Notes under the pieces: generated by a model
Told to the model about the DNA's origin: nothing
The model's input: only the letters and a program-made list of their open reading frames with translations
Databases searched by the model: none
Made by a program: the position numbers and the translations under genes
Part shown: in pieces, positions 34,910-43,268 of the stretch
How positions within the stretch are numbered: the first letter of the stretch is position 1
Layout: every line of letters starts with the position of its first letter
Assembly (NCBI GenBank): GCA_947457095.1
Contig: CANGUK010000005.1
Location: 1 to 52,204, forward strand
DNA length: 52,204 nt
Direction: 5' to 3'
DNA from: Cyclobacteriaceae bacterium
Lineage (GTDB): Bacteria > Bacteroidota > Bacteroidia > Cytophagales > Cyclobacteriaceae

Positions 34910-36364
34910 ATGAACTCCAAAACAAAAATTACAGTAGCCTACGGAGACGGAATCGGCCCTGAAATCATGAAAGCTACCTTGGCTATCTTAGATGCCGCAG
35001 GTGCTCAATTGGAGTACGAAGTTATTGAAATTGGAGAGCAGGTGTACCTAAAGGGAATCAGTTCGGGCATGGCGCCCAATTCGTTTGCGTCCCTTCGTGC
35101 CAACAAGGTTTTTTTGAAATCTCCCATCACCACTCCCCAGGGTGGAGGCTTTAAGTCACTAAACGTAACTACCCGCAAGTCCTTTGGCTTGTATGCTAAC
35201 GTACGCCCTTGCAAGGCCTATTCGCCTTTTATTAAAACGCATTTTCCGAAAACTGATTTGGTCATTATTCGTGAGAATGAAGAAGATCTGTATGCAGGAA
35301 TCGAGCACCGCCAAACCCAGGAGGTTTACCAATGCTTGAAGGTAATTTCGCAGCCTGGATCTGAAAAAATCATTCGCTATGCCTTTGAGTATGCCAAAAA
35401 ATATGGCCGCAAAAAGGTGACCTGCATGACTAAAGACAACATCATGAAGCTTGCGGATGGCCTTTTTCACAAAACCTTTGATGAAATCGCAAAAGAATAC
35501 CCAAGTATCGAAACGGACCACAAAATCATCGATATCGGGACAGCCTTGATTGCAGATCGACCGGAGATTTTTGATGTGATAGTGACGCTCAACCTCTATG
35601 GAGACATTATCTCTGACGTGGCGGCACAAGTAACCGGATCGGTTGGCCTTGGCGGATCAGCCAATGTGGGCGAGGAAGTGGCCATGTTTGAAGCCATTCA
35701 TGGTTCTGCTCCTGACATTGCGGGCAAGGACATTGCCAATCCATCCGGTTTATTGAACGGAGCCATCATGATGCTGGTGCACATCGGTCAGCCCGAGATT
35801 GCAGAGAAAATCTCCAACGCTTGGATGAAAACGATCGAAGATGGAATCCACACTGGAGACATTTACCAAGAAGGCTTATCCACTAAAAAAGTAGGAACCC
35901 AGGAATTTGCTCAGGCAGTCATTGCACGCCTAGGACAAGTACCTAGTCAAATGGTGCCAGCTGTGTTTGGAAAAGAAAGCACTGCGCCAATGGATGTGGC
36001 CTTGCGACCTAAACCAAAGGCAAAAAAAGAATTAATCGGGGTAGACGTATTCCTGGACTGGGACCAAAATCATCGGGACCCGAATGTTTTGGGTAATCTC
36101 CTGAATACGCTTGATACCGGTGGATTGAAACTGAGCTTAATCACCAATAGAGGTGTAAAGGTATTCCCAGATGGTATGAAAGAAACCTTCTGCACCGACC
36201 ATTGGAGATGCAGATTCAAGGTAGAAGAAGGAAAGGTACTCACGCATACCCAAGTGATAGACCTACTTCAAAAAGTGGAAGGTCTTGGTCTTGATTTTAT
36301 CAAAACAGAGCACCTCTACACCTTTGATGGAGTGAAAGGGTTTTCACTTGGGCAAGGAGAATAA
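34910..36364 (+). CDS. icd: NADP-dependent isocitrate dehydrogenase
   Basis: A 484-residue beta-decarboxylating dehydrogenase converting isocitrate to 2-oxoglutarate in the citric acid cycle. Visible motifs: AYGDGIGPEI at the N-terminus, the substrate segment VRPCKAY, RENEEDLYAGIEHR, the metal-binding NLYGDIISDVAAQVTGSVGL and the cofactor loop EAIHGSAPDIAGKDIANPSG. The C-terminal extension of about 140 residues (from LIGVDVFLDW) is the extra domain of the Thermus-type enzyme, which explains the length. Monocistronic, with its own terminator. The NADP preference is inferred from the family. Confidence 0.92.
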   Translation: MNSKTKITVAYGDGIGPEIMKATLAILDAAGAQLEYEVIEIGEQVYLKGISSGMAPNSFASLRANKVFLKSPITTPQGGGFKSLNVTTRKSFGLYANVRPCKAYSPFIKTHFPKTDLVIIRENEEDLYAGIEHRQTQEVYQCLKVISQPGSEKIIRYAFEYAKKYGRKKVTCMTKDNIMKLADGLFHKTFDEIAKEYPSIETDHKIIDIGTALIADRPEIFDVIVTLNLYGDIISDVAAQVTGSVGLGGSANVGEEVAMFEAIHGSAPDIAGKDIANPSGLLNGAIMMLVHIGQPEIAEKISNAWMKTIEDGIHTGDIYQEGLSTKKVGTQEFAQAVIARLGQVPSQMVPAVFGKESTAPMDVALRPKPKAKKELIGVDVFLDWDQNHRDPNVLGNLLNTLDTGGLKLSLITNRGVKVFPDGMKETFCTDHWRCRFKVEEGKVLTHTQVIDLLQKVEGLGLDFIKTEHLYTFDGVKGFSLGQGE

Positions 36365-36376
36365 CCCATGTTTTTT

Positions 36377-36413
36377 AGAAGAAGGGGAAAGCAATTTCCC
36401 CTTCTTCTTTTTA
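36377..36413 (+). terminator. Rho-independent terminator after icd
   Basis: A perfect 14-bp stem (AGAAGAAGGGGAAA 36377-36390 pairing with 36395-36408) with a GCAA tetraloop and a T-rich tail. It lies 12 bp after the icd stop. Confidence 0.92.
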
Positions 36414-36414
36414 G

Positions 36415-36422
36415 TACATTTG
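36415..36422 (+). promoter_or_regulatory. Candidate -7 element for the glycosyltransferase
   Basis: TACATTTG matches TAnnTTTG exactly, 34 bp before the ATG at 36457. Any -33 would fall inside the preceding terminator hairpin and no TTTG is seen there. Confidence 0.4.
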
Positions 36423-36456
36423 CAAGTCTCCAATTTTGGCTAGCGCATCGAATCCC

Positions 36457-37740
36457 ATGCAAAAACGCGTGTTAATCATCACCTATTATTGGCCTCCTAG
36501 TGGAGGTTCGGGTGTACAACGCTGGTTGAAGTTTGCCAAGTACCTTCCCGAAGCAGGTTGGGAACCGGTGATTTTTACGCCTGAAAATCCTGACTTCGAT
36601 CTTCAAGATGAAACCCTCCTCAAGGAAATTTCTCCCGATCTGGAGGTCATCCGCTTTCCCATCTGGGAACCCTACCAGTTGTTTGCCAAGGTGAAAAAGC
36701 AAGGAAAAAGCCACCCCGGCCGTATTTTGGAGCAACCAAAAAAGGGATTTCTGGAAAAGGCAGCCATCTGGCTACGTGCCAACCTGCTGGTTCCGGACCC
36801 ACGTGTCTTTTGGGTGAAGCCTTCAGTTCAATTTCTAAGTCAATTGCTCAAAGAAGGGCAGTTTCAAGCAATCATTACCACTGGTCCTCCCCATAGTTTG
36901 CACTTGATTGGACAGCAACTCAAGCAAAAGCATGGTGTACCCTGGTTGGCAGACTTTCGCGATCCCTGGTCGCAGTGGGAGTTTTTAGACACCTTACCCA
37001 TGCTCCCCTTTATCCGAAGAAGGCACGAAGCCCTGGAGCAGCAGGTATTGCAGCAAGCAGATGTGGTGGTGACCATTTCCCCAACCTTCCAGCGTGACCT
37101 GGAAAAACTCTCAGGAAGAAAAATTGACCTGATCACCAATGGCTATGATCCGGCAGACATTCCTCAAGATTTTAGCCCTCGGCTCAAAGCAGCCAATCGG
37201 CTTCACCTGGTATATACAGGAATCATTGACGCTATCCGAAACCCGCTTCCTTTGATGCAGGCCTTAAAGGCTGAATTTGAGACAGCAGGAGAGGAGGTCT
37301 CTTGGACTTTTGTAGGGAAGGTAAGCGAACAGGTGCAGCAACAAGTACAGGCTGATCCTTGGCTACAGAGCCACATTCACTTTTCAGGTTATGTTCCTCA
37401 TCATGAGGTATTTGATTTTTATTCCAAGGCCGATGCCCTGGTATTGATCTTGACAGATACCAAAAATGCCAAAGGGAATATCCCGGGCAAACTCTTTGAA
37501 TACCTTGCCACAGGACTTCCTGTATTGGCATTGGGTGATCCGCGAGGAGATAGTTCGGAGATCCTAACTAAAGCAGGTGCTGGGGCAGTGCTGTCCCATG
37601 CGGATCAGTCGGCGATGCGCCTTGCACTTCGAACGGTATACCAAACTGAAGGAAATTCCCAAGCAATAGGTTCCTTGGAAGCCTATTCTAGAAAAACCGG
37701 AAGTAAGCAAGTGGCTGAGTTATTGGATAAGGTAGTATGA
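36457..37740 (+). CDS. Glycosyltransferase family 4-like (GT-B fold)
   Basis: About 427 residues. The N-terminal Rossmann domain starts RVLIITYYWPPSGGSGVQRW and includes GPPHSLHLIG and PWLADFRDPWS; the C-terminal nucleotide-sugar half has HLVYTGIIDAIRNP, SGYVPHHEVFDFYSKADALVLIL and PGKLFEYLATGLPVLALGDP. Such proteins add sugars to lipid-linked glycans or capsule; donor and acceptor are unknown. I use the ATG at 36457 (MQKRVLIIT); the frame extends to a TTG at 36436. It may serve the same glycan as the flippase at 32398-33897. Confidence 0.9.
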   Translation: MQKRVLIITYYWPPSGGSGVQRWLKFAKYLPEAGWEPVIFTPENPDFDLQDETLLKEISPDLEVIRFPIWEPYQLFAKVKKQGKSHPGRILEQPKKGFLEKAAIWLRANLLVPDPRVFWVKPSVQFLSQLLKEGQFQAIITTGPPHSLHLIGQQLKQKHGVPWLADFRDPWSQWEFLDTLPMLPFIRRRHEALEQQVLQQADVVVTISPTFQRDLEKLSGRKIDLITNGYDPADIPQDFSPRLKAANRLHLVYTGIIDAIRNPLPLMQALKAEFETAGEEVSWTFVGKVSEQVQQQVQADPWLQSHIHFSGYVPHHEVFDFYSKADALVLILTDTKNAKGNIPGKLFEYLATGLPVLALGDPRGDSSEILTKAGAGAVLSHADQSAMRLALRTVYQTEGNSQAIGSLEAYSRKTGSKQVAELLDKVV

Positions 37741-37971
37741 AAAGATAGTACAATGTACCCTGTCTGCGGCAGGCATGCGACTACAAAGCAAGAAATACGA
37801 AGTACGAAATACGGATTTGAAATCAAATATCGAACGCCGGACGCTGATTTATGAATGCCGAACTTGGGAATTGTAATGGGACCGGAATAACACTCCTTAA
37901 GAATCTTGGTACTTATTATAAATGCAATTCCCAATTCACCAGAACTAACTAATTTTTTTCTACTTTTCGGA
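37741..37971 (+). repeat. Intergenic degenerate repeat (GAAATAC-type) with imperfect palindrome
   Basis: This 231-bp spacer holds an imperfect palindrome TGTCTGC-G-GCAGGCA (37761-37775). Next comes a 7-bp tandem run GAAATAC/GAAGTAC/GAAATAC starting at 37792, 37799 and 37806, and a run rich in GAAC/GCCGGAC-like units to about 37866. It codes for nothing. Such degenerate A/G/C-rich spacers, read on the other strand as TTTCGTATTTC-like tracts, recur between genes in Bacteroidota genomes. No promoter or terminator stands out. Confidence 0.5.
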
Positions 37972-39108
37972 ATGTCAAGTCCTTCCTCGTATTTGTTTGT
38001 TGCCGCTACGCTTTGTTTGGCGGTGTTTTTTGCAAGTTGGCTCACCCGATTTTCTTGGGGCAAGTCGGTAGGTACCCCGATCTTTGTGATTTTGATTTGT
38101 GCGGCATTGGCCAATACAGGATTGATTCCAAGCGCTATGGATGGGCATCCGGTGTACGATGGGGTTTTCCAGTATCTTGCTCCCCTGGGCATATTTATCG
38201 CCTTGCTGGAAGTAGATCTCAAAAGTTTGAAAAAAGCAGGCCTTCCCCTATTGTTCCTTTTTTTACTGGGTTCTTTGGCCACCGTCATCGGGGTGCTCAC
38301 TGCCTGGATACTTGTGCAGCCGGCTGACACGATCGGTGCCTTGGCGCCTGCCATCGCAGGAATGTACACGGGCACCTACATTGGGGGCGCGATCAATTTC
38401 AATGCGATCGCCTTACACTACCAGGTCAATGAGGTAGGAACACTGTTTGCTGCAGCAACTGTTGTGGACAATTTAGTAGGTACCCCCTGGATTATTGCAA
38501 CGCTTATTTTGCCCAAGTACCTGCAGAAATTGTATCCACGCAAAAAGATAGCCTCTGCTGCTGGAGGTGAAAAAATGCAAAGCCAAGAATCGATTGCTTT
38601 GGGCCCCTTAGCGGCCTTGTTTACGATGGCATTTATGGGGATTGCGGTAAGTAAGGCCTTGGTGATCTGGTTTCCCCAAGTGCCTGAAATTCTTTTCTTG
38701 ACTTCAATTGCATTGATCCTTGCCCAGTTTCCAGCAGTACAGCAAATGCAGGGGAAGCATACCTTAGGGTACTTCTTTATTCTCCTGTTTTTGGCAGTCA
38801 TCGGCACCTTATGTGATTTGAGTGCTTTGGTACAGGTGGGTGACCTTGCACTTACCCTTATCCTTTTTGTAACTGTGCTGATCCTTGTGCATGGGCTTGT
38901 GATCTTTGGGGTAGGGGCACTATTCAAAATGGATTGGGACATGATTGCGGTAGCTTCTCAGGCCAATATCGGAGGAAATACCACCGCCCTAGCAGCAGCG
39001 GAAAGCCTAAACCGCCCTGATTTGCTGATTCCAGGAATTCTGGTAGGAAGTTTGGGCAATGCCATTGGAACATACATAGGATTTGCTGTTGCAAGCGGCT
39101 TGTTTTAA
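37972..39108 (+). CDS. DUF819 family integral membrane protein
   Basis: About 378 residues and roughly 10-11 hydrophobic helices. Motifs typical of DUF819 (YjcL-like) proteins: GVFQYLAPLGIFIALLEVDLKSLKKAG, GMYTGTYIGGAINFNAIA, AAATVVDNLVGTPWI and ASQANIGGNTTALAAAESL. The substrate is unknown; the family is usually treated as permease-like. The ATG at 37972 (MSSPSSYLF) is chosen because the upstream extension is not hydrophobic and enters the repeat spacer. It lies 37 bp before a second transporter, probably one operon. Confidence 0.87.
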   Translation: MSSPSSYLFVAATLCLAVFFASWLTRFSWGKSVGTPIFVILICAALANTGLIPSAMDGHPVYDGVFQYLAPLGIFIALLEVDLKSLKKAGLPLLFLFLLGSLATVIGVLTAWILVQPADTIGALAPAIAGMYTGTYIGGAINFNAIALHYQVNEVGTLFAAATVVDNLVGTPWIIATLILPKYLQKLYPRKKIASAAGGEKMQSQESIALGPLAALFTMAFMGIAVSKALVIWFPQVPEILFLTSIALILAQFPAVQQMQGKHTLGYFFILLFLAVIGTLCDLSALVQVGDLALTLILFVTVLILVHGLVIFGVGALFKMDWDMIAVASQANIGGNTTALAAAESLNRPDLLIPGILVGSLGNAIGTYIGFAVASGLF

Positions 39109-39145
39109 CTTAGATGAACCCAAACTAACCACCAAACCTATATTT

Positions 39146-40024
39146 ATGCAATCCAGTGTTTTAACCGAGCTTTTCTTGCCTTTTTCCCTAGCTGTCATCA
39201 TGTTTGGCATGGGACTGAGTTTACGAGTAGAAGATTTCAAGCGCATTTTGATTTATCCAAAGGCGGTAGGAATTGGTTTGCTCAATCAGTTAATAATATT
39301 GCCAGTGATTGCTTTTGGAATTGCGAAAGCCTTCCAGCTTCCTCCTGAATTAGCAGTTGGACTTATGATCTTAGCAGTTTGTCCGGGTGGAGCTACCTCC
39401 AATTTGATCACACACCTGGCCAAGGGAGATGCAGCACTTTCCATCACGCTCACGGCTTTTTCTTCGGTGATAACCGTATTTTCCATTCCTTTCTTGGTCA
39501 ACTTTTCGATTAGCTATTTTATTCCTGGTGGAGAAGCACAGCAATTGGAAGTCGTGGGTACGGTCGTTTCTGTCTTATTCATTACGCTTATCCCTGTTGC
39601 CTTAGGGATGATAACCCTTGCCAAAGCTCCGGGATTGGCCCAAAAATGGGATCAGCCTTTTCGAAAAATTTCCACCGTATTCTTCGTGATAATTGTTCTG
39701 GCTGCTATTCTAAAAGAAAGGGAAAACTTGGTGCAGTACTTTATCGAAGCGGGGCCAGCTTCCTTGGCTTTGAATTTAAGCACGCTAGCGGTAAGCTTCG
39801 TAATGGCGAAATGGACAGGGCTACCTTTCCGTCAGGGGTTGACTATCGCGATTGAGTCAGGGATACAAAATGGTACCCTAGGCATTACCATTGCAGCTAC
39901 CCTTTTGGTGAATTCGGTGATGTCCATTCCATCTGCCATTTACAGCTTACTCATGTTTGGAACAGCCGCCTTGGTGATCCTGTGGGGAAATAAAGTAGCC
40001 TCAGCGAGCAAAGCATCCACCTGA
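39146..40024 (+). CDS. Bile acid:sodium symporter family protein
   Basis: About 292 residues with 9-10 helices of the SBF/BASS family. Family features are FSLAVIMFGMGLSLRVEDFKRI, the CPGGATSNLITHLAKGDAALSITLTA crossover motif and ESGIQNGTLGITIA, which form the two sodium sites in solved homologues. Bacterial members move organic anions such as pantoate; the substrate here is not known. ATG 39146 (MQSSVLTELF) is the natural start. It ends 9 bp before the next gene. Confidence 0.92.
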   Translation: MQSSVLTELFLPFSLAVIMFGMGLSLRVEDFKRILIYPKAVGIGLLNQLIILPVIAFGIAKAFQLPPELAVGLMILAVCPGGATSNLITHLAKGDAALSITLTAFSSVITVFSIPFLVNFSISYFIPGGEAQQLEVVGTVVSVLFITLIPVALGMITLAKAPGLAQKWDQPFRKISTVFFVIIVLAAILKERENLVQYFIEAGPASLALNLSTLAVSFVMAKWTGLPFRQGLTIAIESGIQNGTLGITIAATLLVNSVMSIPSAIYSLLMFGTAALVILWGNKVASASKAST

Positions 40025-40033
40025 TTGGAGCGA

Positions 40034-40639
40034 ATGAAACTAATTTCGATTCTAATTTTGATTCTGTTTTTGCTTGGTTTTCAAGAAAAACTCCTTGCCC
40101 AAAGTTATTTCAACGAGTTGGGCAAGCGAATCAGCTACGCTGACTACGAACAAAAAATCCTTTCTGGACCGTATTTTGGTGTTCCCGGAGAAAAGGCCGG
40201 AGACCAAAAGCTCGTGCATCGCATGCCAGCAGGTCTGACTAATGCCAAGTTATTTTATGAAAAACTGGGAATGCTCGCCGACTTTCAGGCAGGCAGGCCC
40301 CTGGTGGTGATTTTTTATCCGGGCAAGGACGAGTGCAATTCGGCTGCTTCCACTTCTGACCCCAAACTGCTCCGATCCAACCACGAAGCGGTCCTCAAAT
40401 ATGCCCAGAAATTTGGCACCGCTCCTCCCGTATACCTGTACCAGCAAGCACATGGTTTGGAAAAATATACGGGCATACACACCTGGATTCCCGATCCAGA
40501 AGGTGTCTTTGCCAGGCAATTCTTTCAATTTCCCTACCCCTGCAAAAGTTTTGTAGTGATCAGCCCCAAGGGCAACTATCGGGCGATCTTGGGGGAGTTT
40601 CCCATTTCGCAAATTTCAGTGGCTCTCAAAAAACTCTAA
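40034..40639 (+). CDS. Secreted protein of unknown function
   Basis: I do not recognise a family. About 201 residues; signal peptide MKLISILILILFLLGFQEKLLAQ removed near Gln. The mature part begins SYFNELGKRISYADYEQ and contains GRPLVVIFYPGKDECN, a strand-loop with one Cys that vaguely recalls a thioredoxin fold, but there is no CxxC. A second Cys is in FPYPCKSFVVISPKGNYRAILGEF. It follows the symporter by 9 bp and precedes the GNAT gene by 7 bp, so all three probably share a transcript. The start is ATG 40034 rather than the in-frame TTG at 40025. Confidence 0.72.
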   Translation: MKLISILILILFLLGFQEKLLAQSYFNELGKRISYADYEQKILSGPYFGVPGEKAGDQKLVHRMPAGLTNAKLFYEKLGMLADFQAGRPLVVIFYPGKDECNSAASTSDPKLLRSNHEAVLKYAQKFGTAPPVYLYQQAHGLEKYTGIHTWIPDPEGVFARQFFQFPYPCKSFVVISPKGNYRAILGEFPISQISVALKKL

Positions 40640-40646
40640 TCAAGCT

Positions 40647-41171
40647 GTGAATACATCTGTTCCTGAATTGCGCAAAGCCACACTTTCTGATTTACCCGAG
40701 CTTTTAGCTCTGGCACGAACCTCCTTTTTGCAGGCATTTACCGTAGGAAATAAACCTGAAAACGTGCAGGCCTATCTTGCTGAAGCCTTTACGGAGGACA
40801 AGTTGACCAAAGAAATGCAAGAGCCAGCCTCTACTTTTATCGTAGCAAGTCTGGGGGGGAAGCTTGTAGGATACACCAAACTCAACTTGGCGGCTGCACA
40901 GGCCGACGTCCAAGACCCCAGATCTGTGGAGGTGGCACGCTTGTATACCTTGGAGGAAGTTTGGGGTAAGGGACTTGGGCAACTGCTCCTTGATGCGGGA
41001 ATCAATTTTGCAAGGCAGGAGGGAAAGACTTGGCTTTGGCTGGGGGTTTGGGAGCACAATGCACGTGCGATTCGTTTTTACGAGAAAAATGGACTCCGCA
41101 TTTTTGGGAGCCATCCTTTCCCGTTTGGGGACGAAATCCAAACCGATTGGTTGATGCGGGTGGAGCTATAA
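40647..41171 (+). CDS. GNAT family N-acetyltransferase
   Basis: A 174-residue acetyl-CoA-dependent acyltransferase. The acetyl-CoA loop is VWGKGLGQLLLDAG (Q/R-x-x-G-x-G type), followed by WLGVWEHNARAIRFYEKNGLRIFG, the usual motif B. The N-terminal IRKATLSDL-like start (LRKATLSDLPELLALAR) is standard. Substrate unknown. Its start codon is GTG at 40647; no ATG is nearby. It lies 7 bp after the secreted unknown. Confidence 0.9.
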   Translation: MNTSVPELRKATLSDLPELLALARTSFLQAFTVGNKPENVQAYLAEAFTEDKLTKEMQEPASTFIVASLGGKLVGYTKLNLAAAQADVQDPRSVEVARLYTLEEVWGKGLGQLLLDAGINFARQEGKTWLWLGVWEHNARAIRFYEKNGLRIFGSHPFPFGDEIQTDWLMRVEL

Positions 41172-41236
41172 AGAATTGATTCTCCCAATTGATACATCTT
41201 GCAGGGTAATTTGAATGGTATTTTAAACTAAAAAAA

Positions 41237-42475
41237 ATGAAGCGCTCTTTTCTAGTTTTGGTTCTGCTGCTGTCCGTTTGGACCGCAACTTTTTCTCAGG
41301 AAAAAGAGCCCATTGTCATCTTGATTTCACTAGATGGCTTTCGTCACGATTATGTGGAGCGCTTTCAGCCGGAAAATTTAAGTCGATTTATTGCGGAGGG
41401 AACAGCTGCTAAAGGCTTGATTCCTTCATTTCCCACCAAAACCTTTCCCAATCACTACACCATCGCCACGGGAATGCTTCCCGAGCACCACGGCTTGGTG
41501 GACAATGCCTTTTACGAACCCTTCAAAGACCAAGTGTATACCATGGGTAATCGGGATATTGTACAGGATGGCTATTGGTATGGAGGCACACCGATTTGGG
41601 TGCTTGCTGAGCAAAACGGAATCAAGGCGGCGAGCTACTTCTTTGTAGGAACGGAAGCCCCAATCCAGGGGGTTCGCCCTAGTTATTACTACGATTACGA
41701 TGGGGGAGTGCCCAATCTCACACGGATTGCCAAAGTCTTTGATTGGCTACGCTTGCCCGCTGCCGAGCGCCCTCGACTGATTACACTCTACTTCTCCGAC
41801 ATGGACGATACGGGTCATCGTTACGGGCCCAACAATGATTTGGAGTTGAAGAAAACGCTGGGTCGATTGGATCATGAGCTCGGTGCCTTATTTGAAGGTC
41901 TAGAAAGCTTTGACCTCCCCATCCATGTGGTGATTGTTTCCGATCATGGGATGACACCTATTCAGAAGGATCACCTGATACCACTGGATCAATTGACAGA
42001 AGGGATCTCTGCTCGTGTGGTCAATAATGGGGCCTTGGCCCATCTTCACTTAGAAGATCCTAACAAGAAAAAGGCAGTTATCAAGTTACTTCTAAGTAGA
42101 AATCAACACATCACTGTCGATGATTTGACTAGCGCCGCCAATTACAGTGACTTGTCCGCATTTCCAAAGCGTAAGGGGGATCTCCTGATCCTGCCCAAGG
42201 AGGGGTATTACTTGGCCGATGCTTCGGGTAGGATGCGCTACCAAAATAATGCTGCCCGCTTTCAGACGGAAACCTTTGGGGAGCATGGATTTAGTCCATC
42301 TTACCGCGATATGTGGGGAATTTTTTATGCCAAAGGACCCCAAATTAAGGAAGGCTTGAGGGTGGAGCCTTTTCAAAACATCCACATCTATCCCATGCTC
42401 TGTCGCATTTTAGGCCTTCCTGTTCCAGTGGGAATTGATGGCAAGCTAGAGGTGCTGCTTCCTGTACTGAAGTAA
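41237..42475 (+). CDS. Ectonucleotide pyrophosphatase/phosphodiesterase (alkaline phosphatase superfamily)
   Basis: A 412-residue secreted phosphodiesterase with a signal peptide ending TATFS. The NPP active site is complete: Asp33 in LISLDGFRHDY, nucleophile Thr69 in SFPTKTFPNHYTIATG, a D-x-x-x-H pair in MDDTGHRYGP, Asp-His in IVSDHGMTP and His in GEHGFSP. It would cleave nucleotide or related phosphodiester bonds in the periplasm or outside. Length is typical of bacterial NPPs. The gap from the GNAT gene is 65 bp. Confidence 0.93.
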   Translation: MKRSFLVLVLLLSVWTATFSQEKEPIVILISLDGFRHDYVERFQPENLSRFIAEGTAAKGLIPSFPTKTFPNHYTIATGMLPEHHGLVDNAFYEPFKDQVYTMGNRDIVQDGYWYGGTPIWVLAEQNGIKAASYFFVGTEAPIQGVRPSYYYDYDGGVPNLTRIAKVFDWLRLPAAERPRLITLYFSDMDDTGHRYGPNNDLELKKTLGRLDHELGALFEGLESFDLPIHVVIVSDHGMTPIQKDHLIPLDQLTEGISARVVNNGALAHLHLEDPNKKKAVIKLLLSRNQHITVDDLTSAANYSDLSAFPKRKGDLLILPKEGYYLADASGRMRYQNNAARFQTETFGEHGFSPSYRDMWGIFYAKGPQIKEGLRVEPFQNIHIYPMLCRILGLPVPVGIDGKLEVLLPVLK

Positions 42476-42580
42476 TCCTGGGTCTAGGAGGATTCCCATA
42501 GGATTCTTTTTACGAGTAGGTAGTTGAATTTTTGTCTGGATTGTACTCCTAACCCATTGATGGGATTTGGTTATTTTTTG

Positions 42581-42674
42581 CATTTTTTACTAAAAAGCAG
42601 TCTTTTCAACTTTGATTTAGCAAAATCTACTAAAACTATCCCCCAAACCTCATTTTTTGGCATTTTTTACTAAA
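42581..42674 (+). repeat. Three phased 14-mers with 40-bp period (CATTTTTTACTAAA type)
   Basis: CATTTTTTACTAAA occurs at 42581-42594 and 42661-42674. A variant CAAAATCTACTAAA lies exactly between at 42621-42634. The TACTAAA cores start at 42588, 42628 and 42668. The flanks between them are not similar, so only the 14-mers are conserved. Confidence 0.6.
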
Positions 42675-42770
42675 CAATTCCTTCTCCTTCTCTTCCTTTT
42701 TATCACCAACAAAGCCATTTAAGGGTATCTTTCCATCACTTACCAAGCAGGAGATGGAGCGACAAAAAGG

Positions 42771-42983
42771 GTGATTTTTTAATCTACTTTTTGAGCTAGT
42801 TTTTTTAGGAAGAACGGGCAAGTCTTCTTAAAAGGTGATTTTTTAAGCTGATTTTTTTAACTGCTCCTTCTCCTGGCTTGGTGGTGGTTAATCGTGATAA
42901 AAAAGTGCAGTGGCACCGTGATTTTTTAAGGGTATAGGCTTCCCGCCCGGCATCTTGCGAAAGGGGACAAACTAATTTTTTAA
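42771..42983 (+). repeat. Dispersed GTGATTTTTTAA repeats ahead of the peptide gene
   Basis: GTGATTTTTTAA is exact at 42771-42782, 42835-42846 and 42918-42929. Variants CTGATTTTTTTAA (42848-42860) and CTAATTTTTTAA (42972-42983) accompany them; the last ends 2 bp before the ATG. The intervening sequence is more GC-rich and differs each time. Confidence 0.6.
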
Positions 42984-42985
42984 AA

Positions 42986-43216
42986 ATGAAAGCTTTAAAA
43001 TTTAAAAACGTGATGCTTGTAGGGTTGTTTGCAGGCTTGTTTTTCCTACCTTCTCAGGCAGATGCCAAAATGTTTGGTCAGGAATGTGAAACGGTGGTTA
43101 CTGGGGGAGGAGAATCCTGCGTGATCACCAAAACTATTTGCAAACAGCGGTTTTTTTGGATTAATGTGGGGACTAGTGTTGAATATGACCCTGATTGCAC
43201 CGCTTTTATTCAATAA
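42986..43216 (+). CDS. Small secreted peptide with four cysteines
   Basis: A 76-residue precursor. A signal peptide (LVGLFAGLFFLPSQADA) is likely cut after Ala27. The mature part of about 49 residues has Cys34, Cys45, Cys52 and Cys71 (spacing C-x10-C-x6-C-x18-C), enough for two disulfides, plus a TGGGESC turn and an aromatic FFW. I do not recognise the family. It is preceded by an unusual repeat-filled leader and followed by a hairpin and a secreted protein gene. It could be an antimicrobial, signalling or structural peptide; the sequence does not decide. Confidence 0.75.
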   Translation: MKALKFKNVMLVGLFAGLFFLPSQADAKMFGQECETVVTGGGESCVITKTICKQRFFWINVGTSVEYDPDCTAFIQ

Positions 43217-43224
43217 TTCAACTT

Positions 43225-43247
43225 GGGAGAGGAGATTTACCTCTCCC
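43225..43247 (+). terminator. Hairpin between the peptide gene and the next gene (partial terminator or processing site)
   Basis: A perfect 8-bp stem GGGAGAGG (43225-43232) with CCTCTCCC (43240-43247), 7-nt loop. It is followed by TTACAT, not a T-run, so it may stabilise the upstream mRNA or attenuate rather than fully terminate. Confidence 0.55.
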
Positions 43248-43268
43248 TTACATATTAAAATACTGATT

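Larger units (their letters stand above)
42476..42985 (+). other. 510-bp AT-rich gene-free spacer with two short-repeat arrays
   Basis: No convincing gene is present. Just after the phosphodiesterase stop a weak hairpin is possible (AATCCT 42474-42479 with AGGATT at 42489 or 42500, then TTTTT). The first half has three 14-mers ending TACTAAA at an exact 40-bp period (42581, 42621, 42661). The second half has repeats of GTGATTTTTTAA leading up to the peptide gene. It probably contains the leader of that gene. No full -33/-7 promoter was found. Confidence 0.6.

Noticed and set aside
42560-42673. 37-residue plus-strand frame over the TACTAAA repeats
   Set aside because: It is made largely of the T-rich repeats and ends within one; no independent support.
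42636-42821. 61-residue minus-strand frame in the AT-rich spacer
   Set aside because: Low-complexity Lys/Ser/Glu composition arising from the repeats; no signal peptide, family or start context.
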